Translations under genes and position numbers: made by a program
Notes under the pieces: generated by a model
Seen by the model: only the letters and a program-made list of their open reading frames with translations
Told to the model about the DNA's origin: nothing
Database searches by the model: none
Source of the DNA: Palsa-506 sp963707065
Lineage (GTDB): Bacteria; Actinomycetota; Actinomycetes; Streptosporangiales; Streptosporangiaceae
Reading direction: 5' to 3'
Assembly (NCBI GenBank): GCA_963707065.1
Contig: CAVPPJ010000058.1
Location: 1-64,000 of the forward strand
Length of the DNA: 64,000 bases
Shown: positions 1 to 8,774 of the stretch, one piece after another
How positions within the stretch are numbered: position 1 is the first letter of the stretch
How the letters are laid out: each line of letters opens with the position of its first letter

Positions 1-162
1 CTCGCCAGGTAGTCGGGCGCTTGGCCGCACTCCGCACCGGCCCGGCCTTTCCGGCCGAAAATGCAGCATGCTCTACTTCGGATTCGGGCCGGCTTAGCCT
101 GTCTTCAGGCGGACTGGCCGGTCTCCGGACGGACTGGCGCGCCGCCAGCTGGGAGGTGGGCA

Positions 163-1713
163 GTGGGATCGCTCGGGTTCTGGCGCCGTGCGCAGGAGAA
201 TCCCGGCTGGATAGCGGTGATTGAGGCGGATGGCACCAGGCACACCGCGGGAGACCTGCTGGCCAGGGTCAACCAGCTCACTGGCGGGCTGCGGGCACGC
301 GGCCTGCGGCCCGGCGATGGCATCGCCGCCGTCTTGCCGAATGGCGTAGCCCCGATTGAGCTCTACCTGGCCGCGCTGCAGTCGGGCTGGTACTTCACGC
401 CGGTCAACTGGCATTTCACTGCCCCGGAAATCGCCTACATCGTCCGCGACTGCGAGGCCAGGGCGCTGTTCGTGCACGAGCGATTCGCCGGCACCGGCGC
501 GGCCGCCGCCGATCTGGCCGGGCTGCCGCCCGGCGCCCGCTTCAGCTACGGCGACGTGCCCGGCTGCGCGCCGGTTGCCGACCTGCGTGCGGGCCAGCCG
601 GAGACCATGCCGGAGGGCCGCACGGCGGGCAGCGCCATGCATTACACCTCCGGTACCACCGGCAGGCCGAAGGGAGTCCGCCGCGAGCTGTCCGGCCTGG
701 ATCCCGACGAGGCCTCGGAGCTGACCGCGATGCTGCTGCAATTCTTCGGGATCACGACCGGGCAGCCGAACGTGCATCTCATCACGTCGCCGAACTATCA
801 CACCGCCGTCACCGTGTTCGGCGGCGGCGCCATCCACCTGGGACACACGCTCGTGTGCATGGATGGCTGGGACGCGGAGCAGGCGCTGGCGCTGGTAGAG
901 CGCTACCGGGTCACCAGTACGCACATGGTGCCCACGCAGTTCAAGCGGATGCTGTCGCTGCCGGAGGCGACGCGCAGCCGTTACGACCTGTCCTCGATGC
1001 GATGGCTGATCCACGCCGCCGCGCCGTGCCCGCGGGGGATCAAGCAGGCGATGCTGGACTGGTGGGGGCCGCGCGTGTACGAGTACTACGCGGCGACCGA
1101 GGGCGGCGGCACCATCGCCACTCCGCAGGACTGGCTGGCCCGGCCCGGCACGGTCGGCGTCCCCTGGCCTGCCAGCGAGGTCATGGTGGCCGACGAGGCC
1201 GGGCGCGAATGCCCGGCCGGCGTCCCTGGCACCGTCTACATGAAGATGGGCACGTCCGAGTTCGCCTACAAGGACGATCCGGCGAAGACCGAGGCCAACA
1301 GGCTCCGCGGCTTCTTCACGGTGGGCGACATCGGCTACCTGGACGCCGACGGCTTCCTGTTCCTCTGCGACCGGAAGTCCGACATGATCATCTCAGGGGG
1401 CAGCAACATCTACCCGGCCGAGATCGAGGCCGAGATCATCATCCATCCCAAGGTCGCGGACGTCGCCGTCTTCGGCATCCCCGATGAGGAGTGGGGCGAG
1501 CAGGTCAAGGCCGTGGTGCAGCCCGCGGACGGCGAGCAGGCCGGACCGGCGCTGGCGGCGGAGATTCTCGGCTCCCTGGCCGGGCGGCTGGCCCGGATGA
1601 AATTGCCCAGGACGGTTGATTTCGTCGATGAGATGCCCAGGGACCCCAGCGGCAAGCTACTCAAGCGGCGGCTCCGGGACCCATACTGGGCAGGGCATGA
1701 CCGCGTCATCTGA
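163..1713 (+). CDS. Acyl-CoA synthetase (AMP-binding, class I adenylate-forming enzyme)
   Basis: Predicted 516-aa enzyme that adenylates a carboxylic acid and transfers it to CoA in the cytoplasm. Visible: the P-loop-like YTSGTTGRPKG near residue 160, the YAATEGGG adenine-binding segment, the GDIGYLDADGFLFLCDRKSD hinge region, and the C-terminal PSGKLLKR with the catalytic lysine. I chose GTG 163 because GGAGG at 152-156 lies six bases upstream and the protein then begins GSLGFWRRAQ, where relatives begin; an ATG at 61 would add 34 unconserved residues. Substrate is not predictable; the family includes fatty-acid and cyclohexanecarboxylate-type ligases. It stands alone on its strand, ahead of an antiporter gene. 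Confidence 0.88.
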   Translation: MGSLGFWRRAQENPGWIAVIEADGTRHTAGDLLARVNQLTGGLRARGLRPGDGIAAVLPNGVAPIELYLAALQSGWYFTPVNWHFTAPEIAYIVRDCEARALFVHERFAGTGAAAADLAGLPPGARFSYGDVPGCAPVADLRAGQPETMPEGRTAGSAMHYTSGTTGRPKGVRRELSGLDPDEASELTAMLLQFFGITTGQPNVHLITSPNYHTAVTVFGGGAIHLGHTLVCMDGWDAEQALALVERYRVTSTHMVPTQFKRMLSLPEATRSRYDLSSMRWLIHAAAPCPRGIKQAMLDWWGPRVYEYYAATEGGGTIATPQDWLARPGTVGVPWPASEVMVADEAGRECPAGVPGTVYMKMGTSEFAYKDDPAKTEANRLRGFFTVGDIGYLDADGFLFLCDRKSDMIISGGSNIYPAEIEAEIIIHPKVADVAVFGIPDEEWGEQVKAVVQPADGEQAGPALAAEILGSLAGRLARMKLPRTVDFVDEMPRDPSGKLLKRRLRDPYWAGHDRVI

Positions 1714-1830
1714 GCCACCGCACCGGCCATAGACTGAGCCGCCGCGCCCGCCATGGTCTTGCGCCGCCGGCCTGCTGGCGGCGGCGCCCCTGACCCGGCT
1801 GACCAGGCACAAGACTGCCCCGAAGCCACG

Positions 1831-1858
1831 TTGACGCCCTAGGTCTCACTGATATACA
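1831..1858 (+). promoter_or_regulatory. Housekeeping-type promoter of the antiporter gene
   Basis: TTGACG (1831-1836), a 16-base spacer, and TATACA (1853-1858) match the principal sigma consensus. The start would fall near 1865, just before the hairpin at 1870-1889. Confidence 0.6.
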
Positions 1859-1869
1859 AAAACGTGCAT

Positions 1870-1889
1870 GCCGTTCCGCAGGGAACGGC
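1870..1889 (+). promoter_or_regulatory. Perfect 8-bp hairpin in the antiporter 5' leader
   Basis: GCCGTTCC (1870-1877) and GGAACGGC (1882-1889) pair perfectly around a GCAG tetraloop. It sits at the predicted 5' end of the mRNA and ends four bases before the GGAGG at 1894-1898. It could stabilise the message or influence ribosome access; no known riboswitch is recognised. Confidence 0.5.
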
Positions 1890-1903
1890 CTACGGAGGGG
1901 TAC

Positions 1904-3325
1904 ATGAGTTTCGCTGACGCTGATCTCGCACGCCTGCTGATCGCGCTTGCCGTCCTGCTGCTTGCCGCGCATGGTGTCGGGAGCCTGTTCGCACGGTTTC
2001 ACCAGCCGCCAGCGATTGGGGAGATCGTCGGCGGCATACTGCTCGGGCCGTCAGCTCTCGGCGCAGTCTTTCCGGCCGTTCAGCACTGGATCTTCCCGGC
2101 CACCGGCTCGTCGGCGGCGGCGCTGGGAGCCGTCTATGAGCTGGGGTTGCTGCTGCTGATGTTCGCCGCAGGCGCCGAAATGCGCCGGCTACTGCAGCGT
2201 GATGCGGTGCGGCCGGTCGGGCTGATTGCGGCTTTCGGCCTTGTCCTGCCGTTCGCGGCGGGACTCGGGCTGGTCGCGGTACTTGGCGTCAGCAACTTCA
2301 TCGGCACCGCCGGTAACAAGACGGCGCTGACGCTCGTATTCGGGATGGCAGTCGCGGTCACCAGCATCCCGGTGATCTCGCGGATCATGCACGACATCGG
2401 CCTGCTCGGCACGCGCTTCGCTCGCATCGTGCTGTCCGTCGCCGTGATCGAGGACATCGTGCTGTACGTCGTCCTCGCCGTCGCGGTCGGGCTAGTTGCG
2501 ACACACGGCAGCGAGGCGTTCGGGCTCCCCACGGCGCTCAACATCCACGGCGTCGCCCAGAGCAGCATTTACCACTCCGTGGTGGCCGTGATCTTCCTCG
2601 GCGTGGCGCTCACGGTCGGGGGGCGTGTCTACCGGTGGCTGCAGGCCAATCCGCTGGCCGTCCGGAGCCCGGTCGGGTTCCAGATGGTCTGGATGCTCGC
2701 GCTCTCGGCGGCCGCCCTGTCGCTCGGTCTCGTGCCGCTGTACGGCGCGTTCGTCGCGGGCATCGCAGTGGCTGTTGCCAACGACACCGATGGCAAAGCC
2801 GCCGACAGTACTGACGTTGCCCAGCGCCGTAGTGCTCTCGTTGCGCAGGGCCGTAATGCCCTCGCAACAGTCTCGTTCGGCTTCTTCATCCCGATCTACT
2901 TCGCGATCATCGGTATCCAGCTCGACCTGATCCACCACTTCGATGTGGTCTTCTTCCTCGGGTTCTTCGCCTTCGCCTGCGTCGCGAAAGCGGCCAGCGT
3001 GTACCTGGGAGCGCGGCTCTCGCACGAGAACCGGTTCATGTCAGCGAGCCTCGCGATCGCGATGAACGCCCGCGGCGGCCCCGGGATCGTGCTCGCGTCG
3101 ACCGCTTACGTGACGGGCATCATCAACCAGACGTTCTTCGTCAGTCTGGTGATGCTCTCCATCGTGACCTCGCTGCTGGCCGGCTCGTGGCTGGAGCGCG
3201 TCGGGGTGCGGCTCGGCGGCACCGGATCGAAGCGCCAGCAAGCCAACGGCGGGTCCGAGGTGCCAGCCGAAGCCGGCGCCCCCGCAGCGCCCGAGGGCAG
3301 CGGGACGGCAGTCGATACGGCCTGA
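1904..3325 (+). CDS. Cation/proton antiporter, CPA2 (KefB/NapA-like) family
   Basis: Integral membrane exchanger of about 12-13 helices, 473 aa. It is expected to swap Na+ or K+ for protons across the cytoplasmic membrane. Typical family segments are visible: FHQPPAIGEIVGGILLGPSA near the N-terminus, YELGLLLLMFAAGAEM, and a late NARGGPGIVLAST helix. The start at ATG 1904 is supported by GGAGG at 1894-1898; an ATG at 1868 lies inside the leader hairpin. The C-terminus is a short disordered tail rich in Ala, Pro and Gly; no TrkA-N regulatory domain is present. Ion specificity cannot be read from sequence. Confidence 0.88.
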   Translation: MSFADADLARLLIALAVLLLAAHGVGSLFARFHQPPAIGEIVGGILLGPSALGAVFPAVQHWIFPATGSSAAALGAVYELGLLLLMFAAGAEMRRLLQRDAVRPVGLIAAFGLVLPFAAGLGLVAVLGVSNFIGTAGNKTALTLVFGMAVAVTSIPVISRIMHDIGLLGTRFARIVLSVAVIEDIVLYVVLAVAVGLVATHGSEAFGLPTALNIHGVAQSSIYHSVVAVIFLGVALTVGGRVYRWLQANPLAVRSPVGFQMVWMLALSAAALSLGLVPLYGAFVAGIAVAVANDTDGKAADSTDVAQRRSALVAQGRNALATVSFGFFIPIYFAIIGIQLDLIHHFDVVFFLGFFAFACVAKAASVYLGARLSHENRFMSASLAIAMNARGGPGIVLASTAYVTGIINQTFFVSLVMLSIVTSLLAGSWLERVGVRLGGTGSKRQQANGGSEVPAEAGAPAAPEGSGTAVDTA

Positions 3326-3369
3326 GCGGCCCGGCGGCGCGGGCGGCCCGGCGGCAAGACGGCAGTCAG

Positions 3370-4320
3370 TCAGGCCGCGGCGCTGGCCGGCCTGGCTGCC
3401 CGCATCAGCACCTCGATCAGCCGTGCCGTGGCGGGCGGATCCGGTGGCTCGCCGTAGGTCATCGCGAACACATGCCGGCGCGCGCCGCTGATGGCCGCGG
3501 CGGTGATCCCAGGATGGCGGGCCGAGCGCAGCGCGAGATCGGGCAGCGTGGCGACCCCGAGCCCGGCCGCCACCAGCGCCTGCACGGCGATGTAGTCGTC
3601 CGTGGTGAACGCGATCTTCGGGGTGAAGCCCGCCAGTGCGCACTGCCGGAGCAGGTAACCGCGGCAGCGTTCGCAGCCGGCGATCCAGCGGCGTCCCGCG
3701 TGCGCGGCCAGGTCAGCGGGGCCAGGCTCACCGGCTGGCGGCCCGGGTGCGCCAGCGGCCGGCGGGCAGGCGGCCGGGGTGATCAGGTGCACCGGCTCGT
3801 CAAGCAGCAGGACGCCGCGCGCCCCCTCGTCATCCCCGCTCGGCGGCCCGTCGTCGGCGGCCTCCTGGTAATGCCGGAAGACCAGGGCAACATCCACGTA
3901 ACCGGCGCGCAACATCCGGAGTGCCTCCGGCGGCTCGGCCTCGGTAAGCATCAGGTCCATGCCCGGGCTCTCGGCCTCCAGGCAGGCCGCCGCGGTCGGC
4001 ACGATAGTGCCGAGTGCGGAGGGGAACGCCGCGAGCCGGACCCTGCCCTCGCGCAGCCCGACGTGCGCGGCCAGTTCATTCTCCGCCGCGTCCAGCCGGC
4101 CGAGTATCTCCTCCGCCCGCTCCGCGAGCAGCCGCCCGGCATCGGTCAGCCGCACCCCGCGGCCGGCCCGCTGCAGCAGCCTCGCGCCGGTCTCAGCCTC
4201 CAGCCGGGCGATGTGGTGACTCACCGAGGGCTGGGCGTAGTTGAGTGCCCGCGCCGCCGCAGTCACCGATCCGTACCTGGCCACAGCGACGAGCACCCGG
4301 AGCCTCGTCACGTCCAGCAT
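3370..4320 (-). CDS. LysR-family transcriptional regulator
   Basis: 316 aa with an N-terminal winged helix-turn-helix (about residues 1-60, including NYAQPSVSHHIARLEAETG) and a C-terminal periplasmic-binding-like effector domain that carries a short Pro/Gly-rich insert near residues 180-205. The start codon follows a perfect TATAAT by seven bases, so the message is probably leaderless. It lies downstream of the ureohydrolase gene on the same strand but is separated from it by a long hairpin, so it is probably a separate unit. Targets and effector are unknown; adjacent genes are candidates only. Confidence 0.87.
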   Translation of the reverse strand: MLDVTRLRVLVAVARYGSVTAAARALNYAQPSVSHHIARLEAETGARLLQRAGRGVRLTDAGRLLAERAEEILGRLDAAENELAAHVGLREGRVRLAAFPSALGTIVPTAAACLEAESPGMDLMLTEAEPPEALRMLRAGYVDVALVFRHYQEAADDGPPSGDDEGARGVLLLDEPVHLITPAACPPAAGAPGPPAGEPGPADLAAHAGRRWIAGCERCRGYLLRQCALAGFTPKIAFTTDDYIAVQALVAAGLGVATLPDLALRSARHPGITAAAISGARRHVFAMTYGEPPDPPATARLIEVLMRAARPASAAA

Positions 4321-4327
4321 GGCGAGA

Positions 4328-4333
4328 ATTATA
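4328..4333 (-). promoter_or_regulatory. -10 element of the LysR gene (leaderless)
   Basis: TATAAT on the minus strand is followed by seven bases and then the ATG at 4320. There is no room for a ribosome-binding site, which implies a leaderless transcript. Confidence 0.6.
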
Positions 4334-4435
4334 GACAGCCTCGATCTTTCACGACACTAGAGAGCCGGGCGCTTATCAGAACAGCTCACAGCGGCCAATT
4401 TCGCCTGTCCGAGCAGCGCACGGCGGCCCAATGTT

Positions 4436-4489
4436 CATGATCACGGAGGATTACGCCGGCCCTGACGTGCGTAATCCTCCGTGATCATG
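4436..4489. terminator. Perfect 19-bp inverted repeat, likely terminator of the ureohydrolase gene
   Basis: Arms 4436-4454 and 4471-4489 are perfect reverse complements around a 16-base spacer. It lies about 50 bases after the ureohydrolase stop and before the LysR promoter. No T-tract follows, as is usual for actinomycete terminators. Confidence 0.6.
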
Positions 4490-4500
4490 GGATGCAGCCC

Positions 4501-4540
4501 GGTCTGGCCAGCCCGGGTCTGGCCAGCCCGGGTCTGGCTA
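4501..4540. repeat. 15-bp tandem repeat, 2.7 copies
   Basis: GGTCTGGCCAGCCCG occurs at 4501-4515 and 4516-4530, with a partial third copy to 4540 that supplies the ureohydrolase stop codon. It sits between the hairpin at 4436-4489 and the gene end. Confidence 0.7.
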
Positions 4541-5617
4541 GCTTTCGCTCGCAGGCTGGCGGCCCTCCAGCAGCGGTGCTTCCGGCCGGCGGACGCCGGC
4601 CACGCCCGCGGCCCCCGCGGCGCCCGCGCCCTCCGCGCCTGCCGCGGCCGCGGCATTCCGCTTGCGCTGCCAGGCAATCCCGGAGAGGGCCTCAAGCACG
4701 ACCCGGTTGGCGAGGTACGCGGTGATCTCCGCATGGTCGTACGGCGGCGATACCTCGACCACGTCGATCCCGGCAAGCGGCAGTTCCATCGCAATACGCC
4801 GCACGGCGTCGAGCAACTGGCGGCCGGTCAGCCCGCCCGGCTCGGGCGTGCCCGTGCCGGGCGCCATCCCCGGGTCGACGACGTCGACGTCGACGGACAG
4901 GAACACCCCGTCGCACTCATCGGTAGCGATCGCGAATGCCTCGGTGAGGCATTCGTCCAGGCCCCTGGCCACCACCTCGGCCATCTCGTAGCTGCGCATC
5001 TCACGTTCGGCCATCCAGTCCAGCGTCTCCGGCTCCGGCCAGTAGCCGCGGAGCCCGATCTGCAGGAACCGGTCGCCGCGCACCGCGCCGGACTCGATCA
5101 GCCGGCGCATCGGCGTGCCGTGCCCGTGCAGCGCGCCGAACTGGGTGTCGCCCGTGTCCGCGTGCGCGTCGAAGTGGATCATCGAGACCCGGCCCCAGCC
5201 GACATGCCGCGCCACCCCGGTCGCGTCCGGGAACGCCACAGTGTGATCGCCGCCGAGGATCACCGGGATCGCGCCGCCCTGGCAGCTGCGGTGCACGGCA
5301 TCCTCCAGCCGGCGCAGGGATAGCTCGGTGTCGCCCGATGGCATCTCGATGTCGCCCGCATCGGCGACCCGGAGTTCCTTGAGCGGGTCGACGCCCAGGG
5401 CCAGGTGCGGCCGTGATCCGTCGTGCGGCAGGTAGTCGGTGAAGCGGATCGCCTGCGGGCCGAACCTGGCTCCCGGCCGGTGCGACGTCCCGCCGTCGAA
5501 CGGCGCCCCGATGATCATGATATCGGTCCCTGCCCAGGATGCCGGGTCCGCGAGATCCGCGGCAGGCACCCCGAGGAACGTCGCGTCAGGTCCGTACAGC
5601 CCGCCGATTCGCGTCAC
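4538..5617 (-). CDS. Arginase/agmatinase-family ureohydrolase
   Basis: 359-aa binuclear manganese hydrolase that releases urea from a guanidino substrate such as agmatine or guanidinobutyrate. All three metal motifs are present: GGDHTVAF, HFDAHADTGD and SVDVDVVDPGMAPG. The agmatinase-type GAPFDGGTSHRPGARFGP sits near the N-terminus. GTG 5617 is preferred because GGGAGG lies six bases upstream and the product begins TRIGGLYGPD like relatives. The C-terminal 40 residues are a low-complexity Ala/Gly tail absent from the usual family length. The start overlaps the stop of an 8-codon upstream ORF (GTGA), suggesting coupled translation. Exact substrate is uncertain. Confidence 0.88.
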   Translation of the reverse strand: MTRIGGLYGPDATFLGVPAADLADPASWAGTDIMIIGAPFDGGTSHRPGARFGPQAIRFTDYLPHDGSRPHLALGVDPLKELRVADAGDIEMPSGDTELSLRRLEDAVHRSCQGGAIPVILGGDHTVAFPDATGVARHVGWGRVSMIHFDAHADTGDTQFGALHGHGTPMRRLIESGAVRGDRFLQIGLRGYWPEPETLDWMAEREMRSYEMAEVVARGLDECLTEAFAIATDECDGVFLSVDVDVVDPGMAPGTGTPEPGGLTGRQLLDAVRRIAMELPLAGIDVVEVSPPYDHAEITAYLANRVVLEALSGIAWQRKRNAAAAAGAEGAGAAGAAGVAGVRRPEAPLLEGRQPASES

Positions 5618-5640
5618 GTCGTCCTCCCGGAGACCGTCAT
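5614..5640 (-). CDS. Candidate 8-codon leader ORF coupled to the ureohydrolase
   Basis: ATG at 5640 encodes MTVSGRTT and stops at TGA 5616-5614, overlapping the ureohydrolase GTG as GTGA. It has its own GGGAGG at the same spacing as the main gene. It arises from a 17-bp direct repeat (5618-5634 and 5641-5657) that duplicates the ribosome-binding site, so it could be either functional or a by-product of the duplication. Confidence 0.4.
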   Translation of the reverse strand: MTVSGRTT

Positions 5641-5713
5641 GTCGTCCTCCCGGAGACAGAGCGTAGCGCCCGCCCCGCGGACCGGAACTAGTCGGCGGCG
5701 CCATGATCCGCCG

Positions 5714-6361
5714 CTACATCACGTACGGCCCTGGCCTGCGCAGCACCCACGGCCAGAATGCTCGGTGCGGCGGCCGCACGACCACGCGGCCGCCACGGGC
5801 CTCGCCTGACACCTCGACCTTCAGGCTTACCGGTTCCTTCCAGCCGTGTTCCGGCCGTACCTTGACCCTTCCGCCACGCACCGCCACGGCATCGGCATCA
5901 ACCTCGATGCCCGGCCTAGTCACCAAGACGAGCCGCCCGCCCCGGACCTCTGCCTGGATATGCAGCACGGGGCCGGTGATCACCGCGTCGGTGAAGTCAA
6001 GCTTCACCGTCCCGCCCACGGCGCGTATCTCCATCCGCTGCGGGACTACCCACCGGCCGCGCCGGGTGGCATTCCCGCCCTGGTAGTCGAGCCGGACGAC
6101 GTCTTTAGCCTGCGCGGCGATCCCGGCCGCCTGGCCGGCCACCTCGGGTAGGTCAGCGGTCAGCGCCGCCAGCTCTCCGCTCGTGCGGGCCGTCAGAGCC
6201 GCGTCCAGGCGCTCGTCAAGCTCGGCCGCGGTCAGCCGCCCGTCGCCAGCCGCGACGCGGAGGATCTCGACCACCCGGTCCCTGTCCTCATGGGAGGCCC
6301 GCAGCTCAGGCTTAGCGCCAGCACCGGGACGAGCTGCTGCCGGGAGACCATCGCCTGTCAT
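5714..6361 (-). CDS. DUF1707 (SHOCT-like) domain protein
   Basis: 215 aa. Residues 20-75 carry the DUF1707 signature (LRASHEDRDRVVEILRVA, then GDGRLTAAELDERLDAAL), a short helical domain common in actinobacteria. The rest alternates charged and hydrophobic strands (VRLDYQGGNATRRGRW, GPVLHIQAEVRGGRLVLVT, GRVKVRPEHGW), which resembles the beta-solenoid seen in cell-wall stress (LiaF/DUF2154-like) proteins. No signal peptide or transmembrane helix is evident, so it is probably cytoplasmic. A weak AGGA precedes the ATG. Function is not established for the family. Confidence 0.75.
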   Translation of the reverse strand: MTGDGLPAAARPGAGAKPELRASHEDRDRVVEILRVAAGDGRLTAAELDERLDAALTARTSGELAALTADLPEVAGQAAGIAAQAKDVVRLDYQGGNATRRGRWVVPQRMEIRAVGGTVKLDFTDAVITGPVLHIQAEVRGGRLVLVTRPGIEVDADAVAVRGGRVKVRPEHGWKEPVSLKVEVSGEARGGRVVVRPPHRAFWPWVLRRPGPYVM

Positions 6362-6455
6362 GGCTACATCCTGAAAGACATCACAGAGACCCGCAACCTA
6401 GGCGACCATCGACTCCGCCGCATCACTGAACGGGCGAACGTTGCCTGATGCGGAA

Positions 6456-8714
6456 CTAGTCGGCGGCGCTGACCGGCACCCTGGCCACGGCCGGGGGCTC
6501 GTGCCCACGGCGGGAGGTCTCCGGCAGGATCCGGGCGAGCGGAGCCGGCAGCCACCAGTTGGCCTTCCCGAGCAGTTCCATCACGGCCGGGACGAGCACC
6601 AGCCGCACGAGCGTGGCGTCGATCAGCACGGCAACCGCGAGCCCGAGGCCGACCTGCTTGACCGAGACGTTGGCGCCGAGCACGAACGAGAGGAACACCA
6701 CCACCATGATCGCCGCGGCGGCCGAGATGACCCGGGCCGTGCTGGCCAGCCCGCGGGCGACCGAGGCGGAGTTGTCGCCGCTGATGTCGTAGGCCTCGCG
6801 GATCCGCGACAGCAGGAACACCTCGTAGTCCATCGACAGCCCGAACAGGATGACGAACAGGAAGACCGGCACCCAGGTGGTCACCGGCATCTTCTCGGGG
6901 AAGCCGAACAGCTGGTGCAGCCAGCCGTCCTGGGTGATCAGCACGAGCACGCCGAAGGCGGCCGAGATCGACAGCAGGTTCATGATCGCCGCCTTGATCG
7001 CGACGGTGACCGACCGGAATACCACGAGCAGCAGCAGCATCGACAGCAGCACGACCACGCCGACCAGCAACGGCAGCCGCTGGCCGATGACGTTGGCGAA
7101 GGCGACGTTCCCCGCGTTCGGCCCGGTGACGTAGGCCCGGATGCCCGTTCCCCTGGTTGCCCGCGGCAGCACGGTGCTGCTGATCCCGTTCACCAGGGCG
7201 TTAGTGGCCGGGTTCTGCTCACCAGTGGCGGGGTAGGCGATCATCAGCGCGGCCCGGCCGTCCCGGCTCACCACGACCGGCGTCACGCTGGCCACGCCGG
7301 GAGTGGCGCGCACCGCCGCGGCCAGCCGCGCGGTGCCCGCGCCTGCGCCGCCCGCGCCTGCGCCGCCCGCGCCTGCGCCGCCCGGCGGCAGCTTCGCGGC
7401 GATGATCAGCGGCGCGTCGAACCCGGCGCCGAACCCGCGGGCCATCGTGGCGTAACTCGCGTAGCCCATGGTGCCGCGCGCCTGCGCGGACTCATCGGGC
7501 ATGCTCAGCTTCATGCCGAGCGCGGGCGCGGCCAGCGCGAGGATCGCCGCGGTGGAGACGACGGCGGCGATCACCGGCCGGCGCTGGATGACCGCTGCCC
7601 ATCGCTCCGCTGCCGGACGAGAGGAAGAACGGATATCCCGGCGCCGGTCCCGCCGCGCACCCGGCGGCCGCAGCCGGGACGGCCTGGCGAGCCTTGTCCC
7701 GCTGAAGCCGAGCATCGCGGGCAGCAGCGTCAGTGAGCAGAGCACGGTCATCGCCACGGTCGCGGCCGCCGCCACCGCGACCCCGTTCAGCAGGCTCTGC
7801 CGGAGCACCAGCAGCCCGAGCATCCCGATCACCACGGTCGTGCCGGCGGTGAGGACCGAACGGCCGGCCGTCCGCATCGCGGTCACCACGGCGTCCTCGG
7901 GCGCCTGCCCGGACGGAAGCCCCTGGATCCCCCGCAGGGCTTCGCGGAACCTGGTCACGATAAACAGCGCGTAGTCGACGCCGACGCCTAGCCCGATCAT
8001 CGAGGCCACGATCGGGGCGAACGACGGCGCGGGCACGACATGCCCGAGCAGCGCGATCAGCGAGAGCCCCGATCCGATGCCGAAGACCGCGGTGAGCACC
8101 GGCAGGCCCATCGCGAGCAGCGAGCCGAAGGCGATCAGCAGCACGATGGCCGCCGCGCTGATGCCGATCCCCTCGGTCGGGCCGCCGTACGGCGTCTCGG
8201 CTAGGTCCACGACGTCGCCGCCGAGGCTGAAGGTGGTGCCATGCTCGGAGGCCGACCTGGCGTCCTGCATCAGCGCCAGCGCCTCGCTGTTGGGGATATC
8301 GGCGGACGGCGCCGCGAACTGGATCGTGGCGAACGCGATGTGCCCGCTGCGGGAAATCTGGCTGGCTGCCTGGTACGGGCCGGTCACCGACGTAACGCCC
8401 GGTGCGCGGGCGAACCGGGCCAGGGCGCCGTCTACCTGGGTCCGGACGGATGCCGACCGGATCTCGCTTGGCGACCGGATGGCCAGCGTCAGCGTGTCGC
8501 CGGACTGGCGGGGGAAGTGCTGGTTCAGCACCGTCTGGCCGGGGTCGGCGCCGGTGAAGTTGTTGTCGGCGGCGGCGCCGAACCTGGTCCACAGCGTGAT
8601 CAGGCAGACGACGCCGAGGATCCAGCTGAGCAGGGTCAGCCGGCGGTGCCGGTAGCAGGCGCGGCCGATCCCGCCGAGCACGCCATCGCGCCGGGGCGGG
8701 AATTCTTGCGACAT
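6456..8714 (-). CDS. MMPL/RND-family membrane exporter
   Basis: 752 aa with the two-fold MMPL layout: one N-terminal helix, an extracytoplasmic domain, five helices, then a second repeat. The proton-relay signatures GLGVGVDYALFIVTRFREAL and FGLSMDYEVFLLSRIREAY are present in the two halves. Such proteins export lipids or hydrophobic compounds using the proton gradient. ATG 8714 is chosen because GGAG lies six bases upstream; an ATG at 8753 has no ribosome-binding site. A Gly/Ala linker in the second external domain is made of three 15-bp repeats (7341-7385). The PAP2 gene upstream is on the same strand but 60 bases away. Cargo unknown. Confidence 0.9.
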   Translation of the reverse strand: MSQEFPPRRDGVLGGIGRACYRHRRLTLLSWILGVVCLITLWTRFGAAADNNFTGADPGQTVLNQHFPRQSGDTLTLAIRSPSEIRSASVRTQVDGALARFARAPGVTSVTGPYQAASQISRSGHIAFATIQFAAPSADIPNSEALALMQDARSASEHGTTFSLGGDVVDLAETPYGGPTEGIGISAAAIVLLIAFGSLLAMGLPVLTAVFGIGSGLSLIALLGHVVPAPSFAPIVASMIGLGVGVDYALFIVTRFREALRGIQGLPSGQAPEDAVVTAMRTAGRSVLTAGTTVVIGMLGLLVLRQSLLNGVAVAAAATVAMTVLCSLTLLPAMLGFSGTRLARPSRLRPPGARRDRRRDIRSSSRPAAERWAAVIQRRPVIAAVVSTAAILALAAPALGMKLSMPDESAQARGTMGYASYATMARGFGAGFDAPLIIAAKLPPGGAGAGGAGAGGAGAGTARLAAAVRATPGVASVTPVVVSRDGRAALMIAYPATGEQNPATNALVNGISSTVLPRATRGTGIRAYVTGPNAGNVAFANVIGQRLPLLVGVVVLLSMLLLLVVFRSVTVAIKAAIMNLLSISAAFGVLVLITQDGWLHQLFGFPEKMPVTTWVPVFLFVILFGLSMDYEVFLLSRIREAYDISGDNSASVARGLASTARVISAAAAIMVVVFLSFVLGANVSVKQVGLGLAVAVLIDATLVRLVLVPAVMELLGKANWWLPAPLARILPETSRRGHEPPAVARVPVSAAD
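7341..7385. repeat. Three 15-bp tandem repeats coding a Gly/Ala linker
   Basis: Two identical units GCCTGCGCCGCCCGC and a near-identical third lie inside the MMPL gene and encode an alternating GAGAG stretch in the external domain. Copy number is likely to vary between strains. Confidence 0.75.
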
Positions 8715-8774
8715 CTTCGTCTCCACGAGCCGGAGGAGTGGGTCACTGTCCATGCTCGTGATCGCGGGCGGCCG

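Noticed and set aside
3187..4440. Plus-strand open frame of about 417 codons
   Set aside because: Overlaps the antiporter end and is antisense to LysR; composition is that of a shadow frame.
6441..7736. Plus-strand open frame of about 430 codons
   Set aside because: Antisense to the MMPL exporter, His/Asp/Arg-rich low complexity, no motifs.
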